64,000 bases of DNA from Anniella stebbinsi (GCA_029215795.1 JARDYH010000001.1:9914001-9978000); one strand, 5' to 3'; counted from the first letter of the stretch, positions 19,762 through 30,849 are shown. Made by a program: numbers and translations. The notes: generated by a model not told the origin, from the letters alone.

Positions 19762-21265
19762 TTAGATGAATAAGAGCAAATGAATTAGTCTCTTGACACC
19801 CAAATGAGGGATAAAACTCTTCTTCAGTGCCAAATTAGATGTTACATCTGGGAAATCTGGGGTCAGACGTTCCACTGCTCTTAAAAAAATGTAGTAGAAA
19901 CTGTCCCCCCCCCCCCACCAGTGAAATCAGGACCATGGCATTGAGGGCTCCTCTAAATGAGTGATTTAGATTGTGATTGGTCATTTATGGACGTTTGCAG
20001 ATCCATTACATGATGTTGTCAATGACCAGGATGTCTCTCGCACTATCCCTGGAAATCCTGCTATTAAAAAAACCCACAGATAAGGAAAAAAGCGGGATCT
20101 TTGGTGTGTAACTCTGGCGTGGCACAATAATTCCACCACTAGATGGCACTCTCTTAATGAAAGTGAACAGAGCACACAAAGAGGGGGAGTATTCAATCCA
20201 AACCACATAGATGGCCACCCACATAATTGAACCGATTGCAATTCCAGAAAGAAAGTGGATGCAGAAAGCCCTGGTAAGACAGTGGGATTAAAAAAAAAGT
20301 AGAGAAGCTCTCAGTAGTGCATTTGACCCTTTCCTCTCATGCCATTTTTTTCTAATGAAACATGTGGTTGAACCTGAGTGGAAATATAAGGCCTCTTGCT
20401 GTCACATATGCAATGGACTTAAAATAGATCAGTTAAGTTATATGTCCAGTACCCAGATGTTTAAACAAAGCACTGTACACTTTCCAGGAGAGCCCTTTCT
20501 CCTCTTGACCACTGGGGGCACCAGAGTTACATACATCACTTAGCTGGTTTGTTCCAAAATGTCTGAATATCTCAATGTTCTGTACACAACAACATGATTA
20601 AGTTTAATGTAGGTTCAAGATCTCCAAGGATTTGAAAAGGAGACTCTGTGTATAAATGGCTGTCTTATTACTCACTGTGGAGATAATTCAATGCAGACTT
20701 TCTATCCTTGGAGAACTTGGTGTGTTATGCAAACCTTAACAAATTGCAAAGGTATTATTTGTAAGCCACTGTTCATCCAGAAGAAAGAATTTCAGTCATA
20801 CCCAGTTCTCAGCAATGATCAGCATTGTATGGCAGTTTGCTTGCAACATACAGAACTCTTTCCCTTGATGACTTTAATAATCGACATCCCTTTCTGATTA
20901 GAATAACAGATGCAAGAGAAGAAGATACACCTTTAATACTTGTGTAGTAGAGAGAATTTCAGAAGATGCAATTGTTCTTCCCATCTTCATGGAAGGCTGC
21001 ACCTGCCGAATATCCATCATCTAAAGTATTGTCCTCACTAAGGATGTATTCCCAGTTCCAAGAGCTTTTTAGCTCTTACAATTATTAGATGATTGGGATT
21101 CAGAAACTCTGGCAGATCTACTGAAAACCATTCAAGATGTTCCAGTTCAAGCTGATCGACTTTTTGCCCACCCATATCCTGGGGCATTCTGGGGGATTAC
21201 AAATTGCAGCATGAAACGGCAAGGAGTCAGGAGGAACATGAGTGAGTTTCACACCCCTGCACTAG
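19762..21265. other. Unique sequence
   Basis: Repeat-poor. Carries a C11 run near 19,906 and, besides the CTCF-like site, a weaker GACCACTGGGGGCACCAGAG near 20,508. No coding motif in the open frames. Confidence 0.4.
20136..20150 (+). promoter_or_regulatory. Candidate CTCF site (plus orientation)
   Basis: CCACTAGATGGCACT fits the vertebrate CTCF core consensus at every position of CCASYAGRKGGCRSY. Single-motif match only; occupancy is unknown. Confidence 0.4.
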
Positions 21266-21269
21266 AAAT

Positions 21270-21560
21270 GTTCACTATCACAAGATCTGGGAATGGTCAA
21301 CAACTGAGATGCCTTTAAACAGGGATGGGACCAATTCAAAGGCTATCAATGGCTACTAGTCATGATGGCTCTATGCTACCTTCAGGAATAGAGACAGCAT
21401 GCCTCTGAATACCAGTTACTGAGGAAGAACAGTGGGAGAGGGCTGCCCTGCTTTTGGGCATCCCAGAGACATTTTGGCCGCTGCGGAGAATAGAATGCCA
21501 GACAAGGTGGATATTTGGTCTGATCCAGCAGGGCTCTAACGTTTTTATGACCCAAACATA
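21270..21560 (+). mobile_element. CR1/L3-type LINE 3' UTR
   Basis: CTATCAATGGCTACTAGTCA, then GATGGCTCTATGCTACCTTC and GGTCTGATCCAGCAGGGCTC are successive landmarks of the family's 3' UTR. Diverged and 5'-truncated. Confidence 0.75.
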
Positions 21561-21640
21561 ATTATGACTCATGGGTGCCAAATGTCTTAAAAGAGGTCAC
21601 ATATTTGTCCCTTATATATTAAGACCTTCTAGCCATCAAC

Positions 21641-22240
21641 ATTTTTTTATTATTCATTTATTCATTTATTTATTTTTAAAACATTTATATTCCACCCTAT
21701 ATCACAAGGATTTCAGGGTGCCGTACAGATAAAAGAGAACACTAGATATACAATTCTAAAACAAATTAAATCATGAATATGTTCAAACCAATATGAAATT
21801 TTCAAACAGTAAAATCCAATTGAAACAGGACAGTGTGCAGGCTGGTGGATTTAGCCATCAAAGGCTTTGTTAAAAAGCCATGTCTTAACCTGGCGCCAAA
21901 ATGAATCCAGTGCCGGCGCCAGTCAGGCCTCCAGGGGGAGGGCATTCCACAGCCGGGGTGCCACAACAGAGAAAGCCCTCTCCCATGTCCCACCATAGCT
22001 TGCGTTAGTGGGGCAGGAAGAAGGGCTCCTCCGACAGATCTCAGGTCTTGAGCAGGCAGATATAGGGAGAGGTGCTCCCTCAAGTATCAAGGTCCCAAGC
22101 CATTTAGGGCTTTAAACATCATTACCAACACCTTGAATTCCAACTTGAAACATAGTGGCAGCCAGTGCAATTCCTTTAAGACCAGTGTTATATGGTCTCT
22201 ATGAGATGTTCCAGTCAGCAGTCTAGCTGCAGCATTTTGC
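21641..22240 (-). mobile_element. L2-type LINE, 3' end
   Basis: Complement contains the ORF2 tail and 3' UTR: in plus orientation TTAACCTGGCGCCAAAATGA, GGGCATTCCACAGCCGGGGT, AGGGCTTTAAACATCATTAC and GGCAGCCAGTGCAATTCC. Ends in an ATTT-rich tail at 21,645-21,680. Confidence 0.85.
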
Positions 22241-22693
22241 TGTTCTCCTCCTCCATCTCCTATACAGCCTTACATGGCTTGGGACCACAATACCTGACAG
22301 AACGCCTCTCCCAAAATGAACTCACCCATACACTACAATCAACAGCCAAGGTCCTCCTCTGAGTGCCTACTCCGAGGGAAGCTCAGAGGATGGCAACAAG
22401 GGAGAGGGCCTTTTCAGCGGTGGCCCCCCAACTCTGGAACAATCTTCCTGATGAGGCTCGCCTGGCGCCAACACTGACATCTTTTTTTGGGTTGAGATGA
22501 AGACTTTTCTCTTCTCCCAGGCATTTAACAGCATATGTTGAGCTTTTTAACTGCCCCCTGGACAATTTTAAATGAGATGTAGTTTGTTTATAGGCTTTTA
22601 TGATTTTAAATTCTGTAGATAAATGTTCAATGTTTTTAATTTTTGTAGACCGCCCAGAGAGCTTCGGCTATGGGTGGGTATATAGATGTAAAT
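22241..22693 (+). mobile_element. L2-type LINE (subtype b), 3' end
   Basis: Abuts the preceding L2 in opposite orientation. It starts in the ORF2 tail (TACAGCCTTACATGGCTTGG, ACAATACCTGACAGAACGCC) and ends GAGAGCTTCGGCTATGGGTG, then TAGATGTAAAT, where MITE-A copy 4 inserted in its last bases. Confidence 0.88.
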
Positions 22694-23013
22694 TAGGGTG
22701 TCCAGATAAAATCCAGGTCAGGGCTCATGTAACTTTAACCATTGTAGAGAAAATAGAATTTCAGCCAGTGTCATTTGTATGCAATTAGTTCCTGGTGAAA
22801 TTCCCTCTTCATCGCAACAGTTAAAGTTGCAGGGGCCCTGCCTTCTTTTGTATATGGTCACTCTAGTATAGTGCCTGCAACTTTAACAGTTGTGATGAAG
22901 AGGGAATTTCACCAGGAACTAATTGCATACAAATGACACTGGCTGAAATTCCCTTTTCTCTACAACTGTTAAAGTTACATGAGCCCTGACCTGGATTTTA
23001 TCTGGTCAGCCTA
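22694..23013. mobile_element. MITE-A copy 4 (type II ends)
   Basis: Exactly 320 bp with a perfect 8-bp duplication ATGTAAAT (22,686-22,693 and 23,014-23,021). Arms are 140 bp (22,694-22,833 and 22,874-23,013) around a 40-bp asymmetric centre in forward orientation. Used here as the reference copy for the family's geometry. Confidence 0.95.
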
Positions 23014-23017
23014 ATGT

Positions 23018-23021
<4 letters not shown>

Positions 23022-23063
<42 letters not shown>
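23022..23063. repeat. (ATC)n microsatellite
   Basis: About 13 ATC units directly after the MITE-A duplication; it is probably the 3' tail repeat of the L2 that MITE-A copy 4 split. Confidence 0.9.
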
Positions 23064-23064
<1 letters not shown>

Positions 23065-23620
23065 TCCATCATGATTTTTCCCACTCCAGACAACCAGTGC
23101 TATTCTTGTACATGAGAGGCTTTGGAGGGCCATTCATGTAATGCAGACCTGGCAGGGAGCCGCCGCCATTTTATTCCTAATCTCATCTCTTAGCTATTTC
23201 AACTCAAAAGGAAATAGCAAGCTAAGTCCATGCTGTGCATAACTGAAATGCAATTTGAGTGGTCAGCAGATGCAATAACTCAGAGGAAGGAGGATGTACT
23301 TTCGTGCTTGCAAGGCATTCAGGCTTAATTGATCACAAGGATGCCATCTTACGTGTTGATATTTGTGCTGATGCCTGGCCATTTTTCACCACCCTGAAAG
23401 GCGGTGCGGCTGAGTGGCATTATATAATCCATGCCCACAGGTATTGACAGTATGGTACACAGGACTAGAAATAGATTTCTTTGGAGCAGAGTTACCAAAG
23501 CTCCATCTGCGATGGCATTTATTACCGCTGGCTTATTTATATTGCATGGGAGTCAAAGATCTAGCCAGGTTTGTTCTATTATTCACTGCAATGCAAGGCT
23601 CCGAGCACATCAGACGATGG
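23064..23620. other. Unique sequence
   Basis: Nothing recognised. Overlapping open frames here lack motifs and differ in frame. Confidence 0.35.
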
Positions 23621-23622
23621 AT

Positions 23623-23623
<1 letters not shown>

Positions 23624-23662
<39 letters not shown>

Positions 23663-23698
23663 TTTATTTCTTACCCGCCTCTCCGTCTGGATCGAGTA
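23624..23698 (-). mobile_element. L2-type LINE (subtype a) terminal fragment
   Basis: (AAT)n at 23,624-23,659 followed by TTATTTCTTACCCGCCTCTC, the complement of the L2 subtype a 3' end; breaks off after TCTGGATCGAG. Confidence 0.8.
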
Positions 23699-23916
23699 TG
23701 GCTAGGGAGGAAAGTCAAGGGGTTAGGGAGTGTGTGGGGTGGGGCAGTGGTGCCATGGAGGAATGCTATGCCTTCCCCAAAGTTTAACATTCCTTCCGAG
23801 AGTCATGCCTATGAGAATGCCCTTTACAAACTGGGAATCTCCGTTGACAAAATTTGAACCACCTCCCTCAGTTTGGCCCCCTGCCCATGGGAGGGGAATT
23901 TCAGGAAATAAAATGG

Positions 23917-24236
23917 TAGACTGACCAGATAAAATCCAGGTCAGGGCTCATGTAACTTTAACAGTTGTAGAGAAAAGGGGATTTCAGCCAGAGTCATTTG
24001 TATGCAATTAGTCCCTGGTGAAATTCCCTTTTCATCACAAAAGTTAAAGGTGCAGGCACTATACTAGAGTGACCATATACAAAAGAAGGCAGGGCCTCTG
24101 CAGCTTTAACTGTTGTGATGAAGAGGGAATTTCACCAGGAATTAATTGCATACAAATGACACTGGCTGAAATTCCCTTTTCTCTACAACTGTTAAAGTTA
24201 CATGAGCCCTGACCTGGATTTTATCTGGTCACCCTA
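23917..24236. mobile_element. MITE-A copy 5 (type II ends, centre reversed)
   Basis: 320 bp, TAGACTGACC to GGTCACCCTA. AAAATGG lies on both sides, compatible with a 7-8 bp duplication. The 40-bp centre reads in the opposite orientation (GGCACTATACTAGAGTGACC near 24,054). Confidence 0.9.
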
Positions 24237-24609
24237 AAAATGGAGGTGGAAGGTTTAATCCTCTCTGTCTAGAACACAGTGGTCCCAATCTGAACAGGCT
24301 TACACTAGAGTAAAACAAAAGACAAGCCTCAGCTACACACTACACCATTACTGTAATGTGTAGTTTGGTTCTAAGAAACACCCAGCCTCAAGATTAAGAG
24401 ATCAGCGGATGAAGAAAATGTTAATTTCAACATGAATTCCACATCCTCAGGCTAAACGCATTGATAGAATTCTCTTGGCTGGGTAATGGGCCTTCATCTA
24501 TTTCTGTCCCCTTGAACCAGAGCATTCCATTTCACCAGGAGAAAGTCTTTATTAGTGGCATTCCTTCTTCTTTCTCATGCAATTTTAGAGGTCAAATTTA
24601 CAAAGATAA

Positions 24610-24692
24610 CATTAATGCGACTTTTTGGGAACTGCCCAGAGAGATCCGGCCATTGGGCAGTATAGAAATGCAACCAATAAAATAATAATAAC
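24610..24692 (+). mobile_element. L2-type LINE 3' terminal fragment
   Basis: AACTGCCCAGAGAGATCCGG and TTGGGCAGTATAGAAATGCA followed by AATAATAATAAC. Confidence 0.7.
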
Positions 24693-25295
24693 AATTAATG
24701 TTGTCTCCTGCATACACAACACCATAGTCACCTTGCCTAAGGGCAGCAGGAATCCTATCTTTGGTTTCCTTGGAAACGTTGCCTTCTTCTAAGCGCAAAC
24801 TGATGAGACATGGCATGTGGAATTATAAGCCATGATGGAACAGGTCAAGAGTTGTCTGTCACAAGCATCATTTTAAAGAACACTGCAAACATTCTGTTTT
24901 GCTGACCTGGTTACCATTCATCACAGCCTAGATCGTTTTGACGATGATATGATCCCATTGTTGCCTCTTTTTATTGAGCTGTTCTTCTGTCCTGCTTCCA
25001 CTGAATTTACTAATCCGTGCAACTAAGGTAACCCAGGCAGTGGATAGGGCCTGGAGAAAATGTGTTATCTGTGTTTGCAGGAGTAGAAAAAATAAATATA
25101 CTGGGCCTCCCAGAACATTTTGCTCCCTGAAGTGAAGGACAAGATGGCGTCCCTCCCTTCCCCCAGTCCACATACAGAAATTGACTGGACTGGGAGTCAG
25201 AGTTCATGAGAACAGCCAGGAGACTACCACGGCTGATCCCTTGCATCTTCTGCCTGAGGCAATTATGTCACTTTGCCTAATGGTAGGGCCAGGCC

Positions 25296-25296
<1 letters not shown>
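24693..25296. other. Unique sequence
   Basis: No repeat or coding motif recognised. Confidence 0.35.
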
Positions 25297-25331
<35 letters not shown>

Positions 25332-25352
25332 AAGAGAGAAAGAGAGAGAGAG
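25297..25352. repeat. (GA)n microsatellite
   Basis: Pure GA then AAAG-interrupted GA; a C12 run follows at about 25,401. Confidence 0.95.
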
Positions 25353-26437
25353 ATTCATGATAAGAAACCTAAGGTGACCAAAAAAACCAAACCAAACCAA
25401 CCCCCCCCCCCCAAACCAACCTCAATGACAACAACTGCCCCTCCAAAACAAGCAAACAAAAACGAACAAACCAGACACATTTTCTCAGGCTCTTCCATTC
25501 TGTGGATATGCTCTGCTGTGACTTGTATAACCTGGTGGTACCAAGAAATAAGACCTTGGCTATCAAAATCATGACTGTAGTGAATCCATGTAACACTGTG
25601 CCTTAATGTGATCTTTCTCACATGTACATACATATGCGTTGGTTGGGACAAATCATGTAGAAGCATTTGTGAACCAGTTATCATTCTTGGATAGTTTCCT
25701 GCAAATGAGTTGATATTTAAAGGGCATTACGATATTTTTCAAGCAGAGCATTGGGGCATTTATGCTGGGGTTTTGGAACTCAAATGTCATAGGCTTCCTT
25801 AGGATCCCATGTCAATAGCTTAACTCAATGCTTCAACCCATCTGCCATCTGGATTGAGACCGAACCAGATCAATTGATGCAATTTACAGCCAGTGACCTA
25901 AGTCCCAGCTGATTCTGAGTTACACTCTAACTCTATTATCATATATATAGAAAATTTATTAGCAGAACAAGTTATAAAAAGATCATTAAATAAATTATAA
26001 AGAAAAAGAGCTATCCCAAAATTTCCAAATGTAACAGAAAAAAAGGATAACCATTACAATTTGTTACCCAGTGAAATGGATGATTATGCTTTTTTTATTT
26101 TTTAAGCATTCAGACATCACTCATGAGACAATCTCTCCAAGAGCTGGCTCAGTAGCCTATAAACTGATATCATTAGACACCAAATTATGAATGCTGCTAT
26201 GATTTCTTAACATGTGAACAGTTTTTACCATTTTCTGTTGTATTCCAGATTTTCCATAACAACATTATATTTGAAGGAATGATCTGAGTAGGCCCAAGTG
26301 GTACATATAATCAAACCTTTGTGTTTTGATGCCTGGGGGTGGGAGCAGGGGAAATGGCAATTTTGGGGTCGGGTGAGGTCAAAACATATTTCCCTGTTGT
26401 TGCTATTGTGATTTTGCTGGCAGGGAAGAGCTTACTG
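25353..26437. other. Unique sequence, AT-rich
   Basis: No repeat terminus and no coding motif recognised. The open frames around 25,360-25,680 are low-complexity readings through the C12 and CAAA tracts. Confidence 0.4.
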
Positions 26438-26615
26438 CAGTGGTCTTCAACTGGTGGGTCGCGACCCAAAAGTGGGCTGCAAGATCAGTCGAGATGGGTC
26501 TTGGCAAAGCCGTTGCCAACATGTTGGGAATGGAGAATATTGTGAAAGTGGGTCTCATGTTGCAGTTGGAAGTCCAAGGTGGGTCTCGGGTCAGGACCAG
26601 TTGAAGACCAGTGGC
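26438..26615. mobile_element. hAT-type MITE (family E)
   Basis: 178 bp bounded by CAGTGGTCTTCAACTGGTGG and a right end whose complement starts CACTGGTCTTCAACTGGTCC. Flanked by GCTTACTG (26,430-26,437) and GCTTTCTG (26,616-26,623), an 8-bp duplication with one difference. The GGGTCGCGACCCA motif near 26,456 is typical of this amniote hAT group. The short open frames here are transposon sequence. Confidence 0.85.
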
Positions 26616-26989
26616 TTTCTGCAATGGCAAGTGGTGGCAGCTTCCTCTTTTGCCCTAACTCTCCCCTATTTTAAAACTGGGCACATTCCTCCTAATGCAG
26701 GCATTTTTGTATGTGCTTTTGCCTAATGTACACATTTTGTTGCAAGCCGTTTTCCTCATATAATGCCATTTTAATTGCATTTCCCCTAACGTATGCATTC
26801 TGCGCACATTTTTTTTTCAACCGGAGAATGCCATTGCAAAAGATGGACAGAGAAGTGCTGCGTTGGAAGGAGAACTGTGGTTCGGTTTGTATATTGGTTC
26901 GAAAGTGAGAAATTAGGTAAGTCTGCATTAAAATGGTCCAGCAGTTCTCCAGGGTTTTAGGCAGGGTTCTTTCCTAACCCTATCTAGAG

Positions 26990-27060
26990 ATACCAGGGTT
27001 TGAAGCCGGGCCCTTTGGAGTGCAAAGCATAAGCTCTATCACTGAGCTACAGCCCCTCAT
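26990..27060 (-). mobile_element. tRNA-derived SINE head (family S2)
   Basis: On the minus strand GAGGGGCTGTAGCTCAGTGA has a good A box, then AGAGCTTATGCTTTGCA, and a B-box-like GGCTTCAAACCC. It is a tRNA-like head without its tail; not a functional tRNA, as no acceptor stem closes. Confidence 0.6.
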
Positions 27061-27143
27061 GACAAGATAATAGCCACCGGCTTTTGGCCACCAAACATAG
27101 CCCTGCTGTCACTACAGGCCATGGCAAAATAACATTTGTTACA

Positions 27144-27148
<5 letters not shown>

Positions 27149-27194
<46 letters not shown>
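27149..27194. repeat. (GA)n microsatellite
   Basis: Pure AG dinucleotide tract of about 46 bp. Confidence 0.95.
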
Positions 27195-27196
<2 letters not shown>

Positions 27197-28050
27197 GAAG
27201 AAGCTGCTTGTACTTCCTTCCAAAGTAATCAACACATCCTGCCAGAAATCCTCCTCCCTCCAAAAATTCAATAAAATCTCCCCTAGTTCACGACTTGGGG
27301 AACTTTAGGGCATTTTGATTTCAGCCCTAGGACACGTTTCAGCACAAGCTGTGCAAAACATCCAGATGGGGCTGTACCTTCCCATGTGCACACCATTTCA
27401 ATGGAGGCTGAATGAGCATGATGCACATGGAGATTTACTTCTGCCTGAAGATCTCACTTGCTAGACATTTATGCCTATATGAACTGTAGCCCCAATGTTT
27501 CCCTAGCAGTATTCAATGACCCTCTCCTTCTCGGCATAAAGTAGCTTCATGGCCTTCTTATGACTGACAAATGAAGACAATCCCACCCCATTTCCACTGT
27601 TCTGTCAAGATCACCTCCCCCGCATGCCATCAAAGGCACCAACAGCTTTGAAAGTCGATTCCAGCTGTCCAGCACTCAGAATTTGTTAACGCTAATGAGA
27701 TTTCATCATCAAACAATGCCTGACTCAGCAATTCATGGCTGACACGCTAAGCCGTGCCTCCCACGCCAATGGAAATCACTTTGTTCAAGTTAATTTAATA
27801 AGCTCCGGCTTTTCAACTTGCTGCCAAGCTGGGCTCCGGAAGGAAGTGTGTTCCTAAGATCTCATCCCTAAAACGTCTCTGTTCTTTCCCAGTGAGCAAT
27901 TTAGTTCTTGTATGTTCCACTGAACTCACTCCTTTCCCAGGAAGAGCCAGTCACCATTTAAATCATTAATATGATATACAAGACAGTTGCTTCTGTGATG
28001 GCGACACAGCTACTTGAAGAGGAATAAGAACCTCTTGATTTAGTCCATAG
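27195..28050. other. Unique sequence, with a candidate conserved element
   Basis: The block at about 27,640-27,860 is repeat-free and balanced in composition, with GTTAACGCTAATGAGATTTC, CTGACTCAGCAATTCATGGC (AP-1/MAF-like TGACTCAGCA) and GTTAATTTAATAAGC. It resembles a conserved non-coding element; inference only. Confidence 0.3.
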
Positions 28051-28160
28051 CAGTTGATCCTAATGTGCAACTCCCATAATCTCTGACCATCAGTCATGCT
28101 AGCTGAGGTTTATGGGTGTTAAAGTCCAAAACATCTGGAAAATACCAGGTTGCTTCCACC
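28050..28160. mobile_element. MITE-C copy (hAT-like), diverged
   Basis: GTGCAACTCCCATAATCTCT, TGACCATCAGTCATGCTAGC and AGTCCAAAACATCTGGAAAA follow the order of the MITE-C palindrome. Confidence 0.6.
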
Positions 28161-28254
28161 TGAATTACACAAATTGTAAGCGTCCATTAAGAACGCTTAG
28201 GGTTCTCCCTAAGTGGTTTTGAAGCTGATGGATTATTTGTTTGTAGAACTTAGA

Positions 28255-28580
28255 AAGCACTCCACATAAAAATAAAAAAAAATCACAGCTACGTAAAACA
28301 AATTAAAATACAAAATACGACAAACAAACAATACACCCACACACTAAAACAGGAACATCAATAGACAGTGGCTGGAATTTAATCATTAGTCAGGGAATGC
28401 TTGATTGAAAAGAAAAGTTTTCAGCAAATGCTGAAAAGAAAGTAATGTAGATGCATGCCTGATTTCAGATGGAAGGCCATTCCATAGGGTGGGAGTCAAC
28501 ACCCAAAGGCCCTCCTGCTGCTGGTTTCCAAGTGGATCTCCCACTCATGTGTTACCTCCAGGGGTACCTGCTCAGAAGTC
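28255..28580 (-). mobile_element. L2-type LINE, 3' part, diverged
   Basis: Plus-strand reading AAGGCCATTCCATAGGGTGG and CCAAAGGCCCTCCTGCTG is the complement of the L2 ORF2 tail. The A-rich segment 28,262-28,345 is its 3' UTR. Confidence 0.6.
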
Positions 28581-28588
28581 CTCAAAGA

Positions 28589-28908
28589 TAGGCTGACCAG
28601 ATAAAATCCAGGTCAGGGCACCTGTAACTTTAACAGTTGTAGAGAAAAGGGAATTTCAGCCAGTGTCATTTGTATTCAGTTAGTTCCTGGTGAAATTCCC
28701 TCTTCATCACAATAGTTAAAGGTGCAGGCACTATACTAGCGTGACCATATACAAAAGAAGGCAGGGCCCCTGCACCTTTAACAGTTGTGATGAAGAGGGA
28801 ATTTCACCAGGAACTAATTGCACGCAGATGACACTGGCTGAAATTCCCTTTTCTCTACAACTGTTAAAGTTACATGAGCCCTGACCTGGATTTTATCTGG
28901 TCACCCTA
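28589..28908. mobile_element. MITE-A copy 6 (type II ends, centre reversed)
   Basis: Exactly 320 bp, perfect 8-bp duplication CTCAAAGA (28,581-28,588 and 28,909-28,916). Centre in reverse orientation. Confidence 0.95.
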
Positions 28909-29239
28909 CTCAAAGATCAGGACAGATGGTAAGGTTTATGATAACATGTAAGTCAGCCCAAGTGGTCTTGTTCATGTGACTGGTCCACATTGTTTTGAGA
29001 ATTGATTCTAATTTCCTAACAGACGAGTGGAAAGGAAGCCATATGCAAATAGTGTAAGAGTTGCTGGAATGTCCGGAGTGGCTTCTGGAATGCCTTTTTT
29101 CCTACAGGCTTAATAAATTCAGCTTCAAGGCCATTTAGAGAGAACTCTGAGGATTTGTAACAGATGCCTTCACATTGTGATTTCATCAGATGAGCTGAAG
29201 AGTGAAATGGCAAAATCAACAGATTTATGCTCTTTGGTG

Positions 29240-29315
29240 TTAGAATCATAGAATAGTAGAGTTAGAAGGGGGCTATAAGGCCATGGAGTCCACCCCCCTG
29301 CTCAATATAGGAATC
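29240..29315 (-). mobile_element. CR1 LINE 3' tail fused to 5S rRNA copy
   Basis: The complement ends in CR1 octamers (plus strand TTAGAATCATAGAATAGTAG, then GGCTATAAGGCCATGGAGTC and CTGCTCAATATAGGAATC). It stops exactly where a full-length 5S copy begins, so on the minus strand the order is 5S then CR1 3' end. Confidence 0.8.
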
Positions 29316-29433
29316 AAGCTACAGCACCTGGTATTTCCTGGTGGTCTCCCATCCAAGTACTAACCAGGCCTGACCCTGCTTAGCTTCTGAGATCAGATGA
29401 GATTGGGCACATTCAGTGTAGGATGGATGTAGA
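29316..29433 (-). pseudogene. 5S rRNA retrocopy, head of a 5S-CR1 chimera
   Basis: The minus strand reproduces 5S rRNA along its whole length, about 118 nt. Recognisable parts are CCCAATCTCATCTGATCTCA, the A box GAAGCTAAGCAGGGTC, GCCTGGTTAGTACTTGGATG, the C box TGGATGGGAGACC and the 3' end CAGGTGCTGTAGCTT. The internal control region is intact, whereas the 5' third carries several transitions. It is fused at its 3' end to the last 75 bp of a CR1 element. This is the plan of 5S-derived SINEs (SINE3 class, known from fish) and also of template-switch chimeric retrocopies. A functional 5S gene is excluded by the substitutions and the lack of a T-run terminator. Confidence 0.88.
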
Positions 29434-29770
29434 TTAATTCATTGCAGGGTACACGACTTACACTGTAATGAGAATTCTTGTATCACGTCCTGCATCGTGG
29501 GACTGATACTAGGGAGATACTGTCACTGAAAGAAAATAAATTAAAAATCTGTTTGTTGCCCTCAGGCAGGTTTTGTCCCGTTCATCTTAATTCCTTCTCA
29601 GTTTGTCATTCTTGGTGCCTTTGTTTTATATGCTCTGATTAAATTTCACTTTAATGAATTATCCCTTTTCCTCCTCAAGCATGTCAAATTCTGGGGAGAC
29701 TTTGTAACTGAATTCTGGAGAAGCTTCATCCCTGACAAATTGGGGACCGTTCACACAGGTGAACAAGCTT
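29434..29770. other. Unique sequence
   Basis: Nothing recognised. Confidence 0.35.
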
Positions 29771-29772
29771 CT

Positions 29773-29870
29773 TAGAATAATAGAATCATAGAATTCTAGA
29801 GTTGGAAGCAATGGTGGAGGCCTTCTTATCCAACTCCCTGCTCAATGAAGAATCTGCAATGTAGGATGCA
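29773..29870 (-). mobile_element. CR1 LINE 3' terminal fragment
   Basis: Plus-strand AATAGAATCATAGAATTCTA, GAGTTGGAAGCAATGG and CCAACTCCCTGCTCAATG are the complement of a CR1 3' end. Confidence 0.7.
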
Positions 29871-29917
29871 AACGCAGCATCCCTCACAACTTACGATCCA
29901 TTCTCCAGATATAGCAG

Positions 29918-30726
29918 GGGTGGATAACATCAAGTGTGGGCACTGGCTCCCATCAGCTGCATGCATTGGTGGGCACTGGGTTAGAGGTAGGTATGTCAGA
30001 GTTTGGATTTCTATGAATCCCACCAACAGATCCTGCAATGGTCTAGCTTTTCTCAAGCCACAGGAATTCCACAGATCTGTAGACCACCCCCTCTGAATTT
30101 TACACAATTACAGTCCAAAAATGGGCATTCACTCCATAGGCTAAAGCATAAAAATGCACATGTGGGGGGATTTGTGATTCCAGAGGCGGTCTGGGCACAA
30201 GCTCCCCCTCTCTCTCCCACATACACAAACACATGAACGCTTTTCTTCCCCTTCATTGTAGCACACACAGAGATGGGGAGGTTTAGCCTTCCCCTCCTAG
30301 CATGTTGAGATCCCATCATGCACCTGCCCCCTGCTGCCTAGCTGATTGGCTGCTGCTTTCAGAAGCAGAGAAAGTCACAACACATTTAAGGCACACCTCT
30401 TGTAGTAATAGTGGGAGAAAGGGGGAGGAAATGTAGGGTTGTTGCAGCCGTGGGTTTGAAGCTATTCCACCAGATCACATCGTTTGTGGCTGGTTGTGGT
30501 CACATTGTGGTAAAATCCCCCTAAGTACTTGGCTTGTTGATAGGGACAACTGGCTTACCCATTGGTTGAATGCTCACTGGAGGAAGTGATCACTTGGTAA
30601 ATGGCCATTGGCCTCTGCTTAATCTGGCTCCTTAATCTCCCTCTCTGCCCATCTAGCATGCCTGTCCATGCAGAGGTGTAGTTGTGAAATGCAGCCCAAA
30701 CACGTAAGATCCGTCTGACGTAGGCA
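29918..30726. other. Mostly unique sequence
   Basis: AGCAGGGGTGGATAACATCA near 29,918 resembles the left end of a MITE-C-type element, without a clear right end. The remainder shows no gene; paired open frames on both strands lack motifs. Confidence 0.35.
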
Positions 30727-30842
30727 AGGAGTCATCAAACTTGTGTCTTTCAGATATTTTGGACTACAACTCCCAAACAGCATGGCCAATGGCCAGGAGT
30801 AATGGGAGTTGTAGTCCCAAGCATCTGGAGGACACCAGGTTT
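30727..30842. mobile_element. MITE-C copy (hAT-like)
   Basis: Good copy: GGACTACAACTCCCAAACAG, ATGGCCAATGGCCAGGAGTA and ATGGGAGTTGTAGTCCCAAG form the palindromic core of this widespread squamate element. Confidence 0.85.
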
Positions 30843-30849
30843 AAAATCA

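Noticed and set aside
26454..26726. 90-codon open frame
   Set aside because: It starts within the hAT family E element and reads through its TIR; no independent coding motif.
29316..29433. Functional 5S rRNA gene
   Set aside because: Several substitutions in the 5' third, no T-run terminator and fusion to a CR1 tail.
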